From Fragum whitleyi (Eukaryota; Mollusca; Bivalvia; Cardiida; Cardiidae), in NCBI GenBank assembly GCA_948146395.1, contig OX411544.1, positions 36,724,457 through 36,788,456 of the forward strand: 64,000 bases of DNA, written 5' to 3'. Both the position numbers and the translations under genes were made by a program. Under the pieces are notes generated by a model. It saw only the letters and a program-made list of their open reading frames with translations, was not told where the DNA came from and ran no database searches. Positions within the stretch are counted from its first letter, which is position 1, and each line of letters begins with the position of its first letter. Below are positions 45,155-56,500 of this stretch, one piece after another.

Positions 45155-45225
45155 ATGTTAAGGCACGTGGAAAGAGTAAAGCTTCGGAAGACGAAAGACA
45201 TAGGTTCGAGTCACTATGACAGCAC
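45155..45225 (+). repeat. tRNA-like SINE promoter remnant
   Basis: AAGGCACGTGGAAAGAG and ATAGGTTCGAGTCACTATGA resemble A and B boxes. Weak. Confidence 0.35.
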
Positions 45226-45373
45226 GTTTTTTTTTCCGCTAGGTTTCAATCCATTTTTATAGATTTTTTTTCTTTTGAATAATGTTGAAGATCACTCGAT
45301 TCTCAAAGAAGTTTGCTGTATGTCATAAACTATTTGTTTTGTCCGTTAGTTTCTTTTTGTTTTATTTGTTTGA

Positions 45374-45505
45374 ATGGGGTTTAACGCCTCTTTTAATTTT
45401 TTTTTCGGTGATATTGCGGGGGCTAGAACGCTTAACTGTGGTACTTCTCTTACGAATACTACAACGACAACTCTTCCGAGACTCCAGTCTTCGATTATCA
45501 ACCAA
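45374..45505 (-). repeat. SINE fragment, reverse orientation
   Basis: GGGGTTTAACGCCTCTTTTA, GTGATATTGCGGGGGCTAG and CTTCGATTATCAACC are the complement of the 3' half of the SINE at 50145-50386. Confidence 0.55.
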
Positions 45506-45664
45506 ATTTTTCCTTTAGGTCATTTGACAGCGTCTTATGTTTTTTCATATTTGAGTTCAGGAGATAGAATGCGATAAATGTAACGCGCTGTGCAAAACAA
45601 TTATTGTTATTCAAACATGAGATAAGTAGTCAAATGGGAATTACAGGAAAAAGAAAAAAAAAGT

Positions 45665-45745
45665 GGGATGTAAGCAGATTTGAACCCATGATCCCTCCAT
45701 CTGTAGTCATCAGAATAAACCTCTCGACCACACAGTCAATCATTG
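45665..45745 (-). repeat. tRNA-like SINE head, reverse orientation
   Basis: On the minus strand TGTGTGGTCGAGAGG (A box) and ATGGGTTCAAATCTGCTT (B box) are ~45 bp apart. Stems are imperfect. Confidence 0.45.
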
Positions 45746-45789
45746 TGTGTTGGTACTTTTACATTATACAAACATTTTAAAACCCGCTT

Positions 45790-46985
45790 ACTACACGGAT
45801 TTACGATGTTTATCGAAAGCTTGCGGCTACCCTCGATGATAAATGTATTCATCGGCTAATTTATTCATTGCATAAAGGTCAAGTCATGTCAATAATTTCG
45901 CACTATACCCTAACAAATGACTAACAGTTTTTATTCCAGCACAGACGCGCACCTGCCAGTAATACCCGAAAGGGGAGTTAGGCAGTATATATAGATAGAT
46001 AGATATTAATTGGCACGACGCGCGGTCTACGTTTCTTATCTTTTTGTTATTTACACTTCGGTTTGTTTTCTTCTTTCTTTTATTGCACGGGTAACGGAAA
46101 ACGATCGCATTCGTAAAGAAGTCTCCTGCCGTCGAAATTAAAGAGCAATACATTCCGAGATGGTACACCCCAAGGGGAAATACTCAGTGCCTTTCTCGGG
46201 AGGTTTTGCGCTTTACCTGGCACGGAGACCAAATGGCGTCAGATACCGTGATGTACGGAGCTACGACATTGATTCTGCGGACAACTCCAAATAATAAAGA
46301 GCCATTTTTGGACATGCATACATTGTCTTCATTTAAAAATTTGATGTATTTTCCATAGTGGATATCGGATTTCTTTTCAACCGTTCAACCCAATTTTAAA
46401 ATATTTAAAACACGGGCGCTATGCCTATTAACCCTATTTTTTGAAAATCTCTAGGTCTTTCATTCATTTTTTCTCTCCCAAATGCTGGCAGATATACCAG
46501 AAATATTCGTTTTCCCATAAAGTATTTATGAATTTTTTAACCAAGCTTCGTGAAAAAATGTGAGAAGAATCAACTCAAGGAAAACAGTGCCTTGTGCCTC
46601 ATATTTTATCGAATACACTACATTTAGATAAAAGCATTGTGGGTCTATGTTTTGAGACATAGAATTACAATGATATAATTAACCTTGAAGACGCAGCTGT
46701 ATTAGTGAGATTTCATTTGTTCCTTATCAATACAGTTCTTTTGTGCTATTTGTGGATATGTTCATTTTAAAGTTGCTAATCTTTCACGTATTCTCATCAG
46801 CACGCTCTTAGTTACTTTTAAATTTAGAGTCAATTTTATATCAAATGTGAAGTAAACAGCTCATCTGGATTTCTAAATTGGTTTTGTGTTTTTCCTAGTC
46901 CTAAGAGTTGCAATCAATAATGTCAGTCAATTTTATTGCGTCATATATTCTTCATTCAAATCGTCGTAAAGGGTGTATTTCATTT
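45790..46985. other. Intergenic stretch, nothing recognised
   Basis: A short GATAGATAGATA run near 45993. No element ends or exons could be supported. Confidence 0.35.
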
Positions 46986-46989
46986 ATTT

Positions 46990-47160
46990 GGACAACTTTG
47001 GTAGAGCTTGACCGAAGGAACATCCCTACCAAGTTTCAACAAGATTGGCCCATTGGTTTAGGAGGAGAAGATGTTTAAAGAAATTGTGGACGACGGGCGA
47101 CGGACATTGTACGATCACAATAGGTCATCTTTAGCACTTCGTGCTCAGGTGAGCTAAAAA
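46990..47160 (+). mobile_element. 3' end of a Helitron/pearl-like element
   Basis: One core unit (GGTTTAGGAGGAGAAGATGT), GACGACGGGCGACGGACATT, then GCACTTCGTGCTCAGGTGAG and CTAAAAAG. Same end as 2638-2745. Confidence 0.65.
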
Positions 47161-47439
47161 GGGATGAATTTAATCATTATCGAGCTTTCATTAAATTTCG
47201 CCATTGGGTAAGACGTACGGTTTAACTACCCTTCAGTCGCGTTTGGCGATTAATACCTGTGGTTGCTGCTTTTATTATCTTGCAGTCATATCGAAGATAC
47301 CATTATGCACCTAATGATGGATTTCGGGTTATATATCAATACTATCGTTACATGATTTACATCCTTTCCTTGCATACAGCTGCCACCCCACTTAGGATTA
47401 CATTTTTCCATCCATTTGTGGGAAACAAAAGTTAAAAAG

Positions 47440-47530
47440 GCGTATGTGCTGCCGCTGGGGATTGAACCCATGACATCCCGTGATCGAAGATTGAGAGCGT
47501 TAGAGCGACAGATTGGTGAGCTATAAACAT
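47440..47530 (-). repeat. tRNA-like SINE head, reverse orientation
   Basis: Minus strand: ATAGCTCACCAATCTGTCGC then ATGGGTTCAATCCCCAGCGG, a good B-box stem-loop. The anticodon and acceptor stems are poor. Confidence 0.5.
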
Positions 47531-47641
47531 TGAATAGAAACAAGGAATTTCTGTAAGTGTTCTATTTCCTTTTTATGCATATAACAAAGCACCTTCAAAA
47601 ATGTGTGTATAATGAGATTAAATTTCACTGTATATTTTAAT

Positions 47642-47925
47642 TGAGCCTTTGCGTGAGATTTCCAACACTTTCAAATATTTGCAAAGCAAAGACTTTGACT
47701 AGCCTGTGCATCCGTACAGTCTGACCTGAGTCTTCACTATGTGTTTTGTAGAAAGATAATGTCTCAAAGTACCTGAGTCTTCACTATGTGTTTTGTAGAA
47801 AGATAATGTCTCAAAGTATCTGTAGACAATCAGGTAACTTTATATTTACAGTGTATGGATGTCTACGCTGCTCAATATTTGTCCCTCATACACATTTCAA
47901 ATTGTTGGAAATGTCACTCACGAGC
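47642..47925. repeat. MITE D, complete copy with an internal duplication
   Basis: Ends GAGCCTTTGCGTGAGATTTC and GGAAATGTCACTCACGAGCT inverted. A ~42-bp segment (TGAGTCTTCACTATGTGTTT ... AATGTCTCAAAGTA) occurs twice in tandem at about 47730-47815. Confidence 0.8.
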
Positions 47926-48439
47926 TCAATTATAACATATCTTTCTGAAATACGCAAAACAAGTCTTCCTTGACCTTAACAGATCAAGTTTATACTATTC
48001 ACAAAATGTTGATAAGTTTATAAGGTTATAAATTGAATTTACCCTTAAAAGTTCTCACAATACCCAGTTATTGTTACATCCTATTTACACATTTAGAATG
48101 ACTGGCAATTAAAAAAAGAACAGTAGAGAGTACAGACTCCTAGCTTTTCTTGATTCATATGCATTTTCTAGTTATTTGAGACAGAAAAAGTAATACATAT
48201 AAAGAAAGATGCAATTTTTGTCATAAACGACTGTTTGTGTATCAGGCATAATAGGAGAGGGGTTTTGTTTGGACCCTTTTGAATTATCATATCAAAATAC
48301 ATGTACTTTTCACATTTTAAAGAACAAATATCACAATTTCTTGACTAAACTTCAAGGACTTTATAACCTAGAAATGGCTTAGTTTAACAAACATTAACAG
48401 TAAAACTTATGTTAAGCGACCACTTAGGAGACCACCAAA

Positions 48440-48780
48440 AATCTGTCCCTTATAGGAATTGTCTCTTAATACAATATTTTATAACAGGTCATTTTAATAG
48501 CATTTATAGATTTTTGGATAAACCATACTGAATCCTATGATGTTGGAACTCATCAGAATGGTCTCATTGAGACAATTCTAATGAGCTTCAACAACATAGG
48601 TTCATTAATAACCAATTTTTCCCTAAGAATGTCCACTTTTCAAGAGATTTTGTCTACAGCGAAGAGACTTTGTGTAATTGTTGCTTAATAAAAATTGGTT
48701 GCTTAATAGATGGGGCAATATCGAATGTACTACAATCGTCCTGCTTACAGATAACATGTTTCATAAATTGGGTATTTCAT
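48440..48780. repeat. Foldback MITE, family G, complete copy
   Basis: Centre GGAACTCATCAGAATGGTCT / GAGACAATTCTAATGAGCTT, outer arms with AATTGTCTCTTAATACAAT / AATTGTTGCTTAATA. Confidence 0.6.
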
Positions 48781-49040
48781 GAGCACTAATTCAATACCCT
48801 CTATATCTTCCCTTGAGACAGAATAAGACTAAATCTAATACTAAATAAATTTTAAGCTTACTTTTTCATGAACAGCCAAGACTTAGTTTCTCCATTATTA
48901 GTTAAAATATAACTTTTCTTGCTCTCCCATTGAAAAATGGATTGATCTTTCATTGGAACAAAGAATTATAATATAGGCTAAAGCTCCTAAATTTAACAGA
49001 GGGAAAAATCAGGCAGTTTTTGACAATGCATATATAGTGG

Positions 49041-49316
49041 CAGTGGCTGATCCAGAAGGGTTTGAACCCCCTCTGCATCCAAGTACTTCATTGTATTGGA
49101 CAAATTCATCAAAACTTTACAACTGAAGAAAAAATACCTTAGTCTGTGAACCAGATGAACTTGAAATTCTATAAATTACATATATCTAATATACAAAGTT
49201 TGAGCGATTTGTCCCATAGCATCCCTATCTTTATGGATAGGGATACTATGGGACTAATTTCTCAAATTCTAGGCTTACATCCCACCCCCTATATCAAAAT
49301 CCTGTATCCGCTGCTG
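49041..49316. repeat. Foldback MITE, family K, copy 1
   Basis: Ends CAGTGGCTGATCCAGAAGGG and CCTGTATCCGCTGCTG inverted; centre CCCATAGCATCCCTATC / GATAGGGATACTATGGG. An almost identical relative begins 240 bp later. Confidence 0.75.
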
Positions 49317-49553
49317 CGCAGCTATGAAGCTAAAACCACATGACTATAATATGCTTACCTATCAAAAAGCAATACATGAGTACTTTAAGATTGGAATTTG
49401 AAGTGCATAAACTCCACTAACAAATATTCAACCCTTCCCTGTACAGTACAGGAAAACATTTGTGTGATCTTATAATGTGGAAAAGTAGAAATTACTCGTA
49501 ACAAGCACATTCTCCTTTTCAACAATATTTTCTACCACATAAGATGGTTGTTT

Positions 49554-49851
49554 CAGTGGCAGATCCAGAGGGGGTTCAGGGGTTCAAATGATCGCCCTCC
49601 ATATCCAAATTACTTCATTGAAGTGGACAAAATTAATCAAAGCTTTGCAGCACAAGGAAAACAATCCTCTTTTTGTAGTGTTCTATTCACAGCAACTTGA
49701 AATTCTACAAATAAGAATTATCTTACGTACAAAGTTTGAGCAATTAGTCCCATAGTATCCCTATCCTTAAGGATAGGGATACTATGGGACTAATTACTCA
49801 AATTCTGGCCTGATATTGAATACCCTATATAGAAAACCTGTATCCGCCGCT
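49554..49851. repeat. Foldback MITE, family K, copy 2
   Basis: Ends CAGTGGCAGATCCAGAGGGG and CCTGTATCCGCCGCTT; centre TAGTCCCATAGTATCCCTAT / ATAGGGATACTATGGGACTA, a perfect inverted repeat. A third, partial copy lies at 62513-62731. Confidence 0.8.
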
Positions 49852-50144
49852 TAGTGCTTTCCATATTGCATCAAATTTTCATCTTCTAAAACTTTTATAG
49901 ACCAGAAAGGGTTTACAATTACATCCACTACTCACATAAATACGGCATGAATAATTACACCAGATTATCATGGTACAATAAACAAATAATCTCTTGGTTG
50001 CCGAGATTTTGTGACTCCATTTTATTAATCAGGGCCCAGGTTTATAAAACTTTCTCATGTTCAGCTGAAAATTTACTCAAAATTCAACTTATAATTATAT
50101 TTCTGCTGTAATACTACAATTGATGCATTGATTCCAATTGAGCT

Positions 50145-50386
50145 GCCGTCATAAAGCAGTTGGTAGTGTGTCGGACTGTCAATCTAGAGGTCCTGGATCC
50201 CAATGGTTAGATAATCTTAGACATATGTGAGATAGCAGCTGGAGGCTAGGAAAGGATGTGGTGGTTGTACTGGTGAGAGAAATACCTGGAATCCATTGTA
50301 AGGTGCTCCAGCTGCCGCAATATAACTGACAAAATGTTGAAAGCAGCATTAAACTCCATTCAATCAATCAATCAATGATTCCAATT
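50145..50386 (+). repeat. tRNA-derived SINE with (TCAA)n tail, ~75 bp past the gene 2 stop
   Basis: Head AGCAGTTGGTAGTGTGTCGG / GACTGTCAATCTAGAGGTCC resembles tRNA-Asp (GTC at the anticodon position). The tail is GAAAGCAGCATTAAACTCCA, then ATCAATCAATCAATC. Tail type is common in bivalve SINEs. Confidence 0.75.
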
Positions 50387-50458
50387 TGAAGATCTTTTTT
50401 TTTTAGTTGAGCATTTGGACAGTTAAAAAACTTAGGCCCTGATCAAAGCTGTACAGTC

Positions 50459-50564
50459 CTACAACAATTCCAGGGCATGTTTGGCTGCTGTACACGACAC
50501 ATTCCCTGTATGCTCTTCTACATTCAGCTTGGTTACTTTACCATCTTTCACCACCATTACATAT
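50459..50564 (-). CDS. PRDX5-like: PRDX5-like gene 2, exon 6 (resolving Cys, stop)
   Basis: Acceptor gtattacag|ATATGTA. YVMVVKDGKVTKLNVEEHTG, then NVSCTAAKHALELL and TAG. By eye 19 of 34 residues match the gene 1 exon 6. Confidence 0.94.
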
Positions 50565-53500
50565 CTGTAATACACATATTGATTTTCACTCTAACTTTAA
50601 AACAACCTAAGATAGCCAATGCTAGGCTACAGATGTCAGATAGCACAAAAAAATTCAAATAAAAAAAGGAAAATGACTCTTACAAAAATGTTTTTTAAAC
50701 CAACAAGCACACCACAAATAAATGCCTATGCTGGGCTGTTGGGTGAAGGATAGTGCAAAAAAATCTGAGTCTCAAAAAGGGCATAATTGGCACAAAAGCA
50801 TCTAGAGTTATCCTTCTTTATAGTATAGGTTGCTCTTTTGATAGTTAACAGGTGTGCTAAAAAAGTTTTCGTAATCAATATGATATAGAGGATATTGTAT
50901 GAGTGGTCATGGAATACCAAATTTATTAAACGAGTCATCTATAAACAGAGAAAAACGAGGATGTGCTGAGTTTTTATCTGTTTCAGATGACGTGTTTAAT
51001 AGATTTGTTATTTCATGAGCACATATTTTATATTCTATTTATAATATGGCCCGATTTTTTATGAAAAATCGTCAAAATTCTTGAAATTCAACATTTCAAT
51101 TTTACGCGAAACTTTTAACGCCATTCAAACTGACATGACAATATATACATTATGACGTCATTTTCGTGGTTACAAAATAGCTTTGCTATTTGCTCTAAGC
51201 TCATTTGCATAGTTATTCCACTAGTGCAATAACAACTGTGTAATATCAAAATATTCAACGGGTTTATTTCACTCCCGCAACGTAGGTCATATTATAAATA
51301 ATAATGATAAAGTTTTTGAATGACTACAACCACAACTATGGTCAGGACTACACCAAGGCTATAGCAATACCTCTAGTTTTCTCCGAAAACAGCTGAGCTA
51401 AAAAGTTTAAATTGATTGTGAATCTTAACCCTTGTCATGCTGAACCTGGAATATTCCTGCTTTGATAGGAGGTATAGACAAAGATCAGCCTACACATATT
51501 TGCAGTCTGATCTTAGTTCATACCACCTGAATTTCATTTTTAAACCAGAAATGTCTAAAGCAATGCATTTCCAAAATCAAATCTCACTCACATTTGGTAA
51601 CTTCCAGTGTAAACAAACTTTACTTTTTACAAAGAAATTATGCATGGGCTAACACAAGCTTGTCCTTCATTATGGCAACTATAATACAATATCCTGTGAT
51701 TAGTTTTAACACTTCACCTAAGAATATGATCATTTAATTTACTTGTCACTAGTACAAATCAATGTAAATATATGACTTATTTTGCAATCAATATAGAATT
51801 AGTGGATTGCTGGTTCTGCCCATTGATATCCCTCAGATATATCTTTTTTATACGCTGCCGGAGGCGGACGTATATTGGTGTCATCGTCCGTCCGTCCATT
51901 CGTATGTCCGTCCACTTTTCTTTTCAACGCAACTCCTCCTAAGTTTCTGGCTGGATCTTCTTGAAACTTGGTCAATGTTATAACCTCAATTGGTAGATGT
52001 GAATGAAGGAAGGATTTTATGGTTTGTTGGTTTTTGGCTGAGTTATGCCCCTTAAGAACTTAGTCTCTGGTCCACTTTCTTGTCAACGCAACTTAGTCTC
52101 TGGGGCTTATTGACTCAGTTATTCCCCCTTAAAATTTAGTCTCTTGGGCTTATTGAAATTGCAGCCTTTTGAATGCAACTCTCCCTAAGTTTCTGGCTGG
52201 ATCTAAATGAAACTTGGTGGATGTTATAACCCAAATTGGTAGATGAGCATGAAGTAAGGATTTTATGGTTCATTAATTTTACCCTAAATTATGCCCCCTA
52301 AAAACTTAGTATCTGGGGCTTATTGAAATTGCAGCCTTTTGAACGCAACTCCTCCTTTCTTTTTGTCTTTATTTAAATGAAACTTGGTCAATGTCATCAC
52401 CATAATTTGTAGATGTACATGGATCAAGGATTTTATGGCTCATTTATTTCCCTGAATTATGCCCCCTTAAAACTTAGTGTCTGGGGCTTTTTGAAATTGC
52501 AGCCTTATGAAGGCAACTCCTCCTTACTTTTTGTCTTGATTTAAATGAAACTTGGTCATTTTGAATTTGGTTCTGTCAAAATAAGTAGTGTCTACAATTA
52601 TTTTCTAGAAACAGCAGCAAAGTGGCGGCGTATTTTGTGACTATGGCACTCTTGCTTAAATATGTGACCTGTCAGGCATAAAGCTCCATAAAATAAAATT
52701 TTGTAAAAAAAGATAGTTTCTGGTAAGGGTCAAATAGAAGTTGAATCTCAAACATTCTTTCACGTGAAGGTAGAAAATTAGTCAAGTATGAAAAGTTACG
52801 ACCCAATTCAGTCTGGGCAGTCCGGGCAGGCTGACAAGGGTCGACACTTTACACACTACCCAGATGGTCCCTTTTCATGTGACGGGTCACATATATAATC
52901 ACAGCTATAAAATAAAACAATCTATAGTTTGTATCCTCAATGTAATAACTACAGCCATTCAAGCTGCAGTTTTGACAATTAAGTCACCAATCAACAAAAT
53001 TGTTAGAAACACAATCAGTTAAAAATTGACAGACGTCCCATTATATGAGAGTTTAGACCGGTCAGTCTATTGAGTGACAGCAGGAATTTGTTAATTTGTA
53101 CACATGTGAAATTGTTGGAATGTCATGCTTAGTCTCATATGATAAAGTCAACAAACCTTTGGGAGCGAATATTACCAACCAGCCCTGTCCCATCAAACTC
53201 TAAATCTATAGCCTATATTGTAGAAAGAACATTTATCATTAAAAAGAGATTTGATTTTATTTGTTTGTTTGTTTGGGGTTTATGTCACTTTCAACATTAT
53301 TTCAGTTGTATCACTGCAGCTAGTGCTCCCTATCCAAGGTTTCCTATCGTATCTCACACAAGTACATCAACAGCATTTTATCCTAGCCACCAGCTGCTCA
53401 TTCCACTTAGGTGTACTACCGTATCTCCCTTAATAATTGTGCCCTCCCTAATAGTAGCACCCCTACATTTTTTTACTAAGAAAATGCACTTCAAGTGCCT

Positions 53501-56500
53501 AAATTTTAAGAACTTGTTGAGATTTCTTTTCTAATTTAATGTTTAATTTCCTCTAAACAATCATTAATATGATTGTTTAAAGGAAATTCACCTCAAATTA
53601 AAGGGGAATAGGTCTAAAAGACATCAATTTAATGATTTTTTAAAATCTGAAAATGCATTCTAAATAAAAGCTCCCTCACCATGTTTTGTATAGCTCCTGG
53701 GAGCGTTTATTATGAGAAATGCGCTTACAACCATTGAACAAAATTGAATGATTCATGTCACTTTGACTTTGGTCAAATGTTGAATGAAAGCTGGTCAGGC
53801 CAGGGCTCAAACTCTCAACCCGAAGTCTTGTAGTTTTTCATTTTCATTTAGATACAGGATGGGAGTTCTGATTCATACCTTTAAACTTTCAGGGAAGGCA
53901 AAAGTTTGTGTGCATACATAATAATGGCAAAATGTCACAGGAAGTAAAATTATGAATCTGATATTTAAATTAACATAACATGTTAATTTAAACATCAGAT
54001 TCATATTATTCATATTATTGTCTGATAACTGTGTACAACAATCTCTTTATAAACAAAGCTATCACAATTTTTATGAAGTTTTAATCATGATTCTTTCAAG
54101 AAATGAACTAGTTTGCATACAGAAATGTTTAGGATAAGGACAATTCTTGTCAGTAAAGGGTAATTTCCACCATACCACATACTTAAAAGTGGAAGTATTT
54201 GAGATTTAACCAAGTTCCTCTAAAAGTCTAGCAGCAATGGAATCGTAATTGTTCCATCATAAATACTTAATAAACCATAATTCATTTTTAACCTATCACA
54301 CAAAAAGGGACCATCTGGGAACTCTTGTACAAAATATATTAGATTCAGCAGAGCTCAAGAAGAAGTCCGGTTTCAAAAGTAATTTTATGCCAATTTATGG
54401 GATGGTACTATGAACGCTTTGATTCAGGAAATGAATGTAAAAGTAAAAATTTCAGCCCCAGATCAGCTTTCACAGGCTGAAGACTGACAAGTGTCAATAC
54501 TTTTTGCAGTTCTAAGATGGCCCATCTTATTGTGAGGGGTCACATTTACTGATCAAAATTATCTAAAATTCATCTAAAAGAACATTCATGTACAATTTGA
54601 AAGAAATAAAACTTATATAATTTCCAAGAAAACTATCATCAAAGTTTTCACTACATAACATAAACTTAAAAGAAAATGAATCTCTCTCAAAGGTTTTAAT
54701 AGCATATGCTAGACTGATGACCTTGAACTTGGTACCAACAAAAAGGTTATATCACAAGCAAAGCACATGTGAAATATGCAGACCCTATTCATTCCAATTC
54801 AAAGTAATGGCCAACTTTTAGGTTTTGTGATGGAAATAATTGACCTCGACGTTGAGTGAGATCCTTGCCTTAGTTATCTAATTTAAGGTTTGTCACAAGT
54901 AATAAACATTTGAAATATGAAGGCAATATCACTTACCATAACAAAATTATGGCCAATTTTAAAGCTTTAATTTTGTAAATTCTAACCCTTACACGTGACC
55001 TTGACCTTGACTGATGACCTTTAACTTATAACCAACAAGGAGAAATTGGGGAAAAAAAACTTATTTTTACATTAAGGCCTCTTTTTCCATGACACAGCCT
55101 TGAAATGAGTAAATTAGAAAAAGGTAGCTTGGAAATATCCTAGGATGATTACATATTAAGTTTCAATGGTTTAGTCCCAGGGGTTCCTGATACATGATGT
55201 AGAACTGATGTAAGGACAGATAGATGCGAACACAAGTCGTCAACTATATGCTCCCCCTGAAAATTTTTCGGGGAGCGTAAAAAATCTTATGTAAATGTTT
55301 GCAGATGCATTCTCAGGGGCATAGACAGAGGCATTATATATGGACGGATACAACTCTGATAATAGCCCAGTGGCCTTAGGCCAGTGGAATGGAAAATTAG
55401 AGTAGAAGATAATTTTTACCTTTGTAAATTCTCCAGCTCTGTCAGCTAGGAATTCAACCTACAATGATGAACTGAGTACATTAAAGTGACATGGTAATCA
55501 AACAAGAGCTGTCGGAGGACAGCGAAGCTCGACTATTCCTAGTGCTGGATAGTAACAGCAAATCAATATCGACATTGGAAATTCAACAAGAGCCATGTCG
55601 GACATGGCCATCCCCCGCCGAAAAAGCTTGATAGTAAACTGAAGCCTAATAGATTAAGGGTTCTACTTTAAGAAATTAAGCCCCTACAAAATCTAAGTCT
55701 TTAAAATAAGAAAGGGCAATAACTCTAAAATTATGCAAGCCAGAGTTAAAGTTCTTGTGCACTGCACTCCTCCTTAAAAAAAAACTTAACCAAGATTTTC
55801 AAAGTCCGAAAAGGGTTAAAATTCCACTAAATTCAATATCAGAGTAATGAATCTTTATCAAGAGGCTGATATTATGGTCACAGAAGCATGTGCAAAGTTT
55901 CAAAGCAATAGCTTTAACAGAAACAGAGATTTTAAACACTTGCACGTAAAAACTTAAACCAAGCATTACGCCGACGCCCGGGTGACTGGAATAGCCCCCC
56001 TATTCTTCGAATTGTCGAGCTAAAAATTGACCTTTCATAATTACATAGTTTCCAAGAAAACATTACATTACACAGATCTCTTTTAAAAAGACATTAGTCT
56101 ATGTGATTTTTCTTCAGTTTAAGGTTTGTAATAGTTCTGCAACATTTTGGAACTGATGATCTTTCACAACCGAGTTTCCTTAAGAAATGATTAGGAAACC
56201 TCGTTTAACACTATCAAATTTCAAAACTACCTTAATCAGTCTGAGTCAGTTAAACTGTCTTTTTCATTTAAAACACTGTCCATGTCAGAATTTTGCATTC
56301 TTTGATTTCATTTATATCAATAGGAAAGCTTAATGGTACTGCTATCCCTTTATAATGAACATTAATTTTAATTGACAAAATTGTAATAGTTTCGCAACAT
56401 TTCGGAACCCATTAACTTTAACAGTTTTAACATACCATGTGTTCAGGATAAAAATGTTAGCAAAGCGCTTTCGAAATGATACCTCGCTTTTCACATATGT

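Noticed and set aside
53139..53534. 131-aa plus-strand frame
   Set aside because: It is antisense to gene 2 exon 5 and runs through a reversed SINE.
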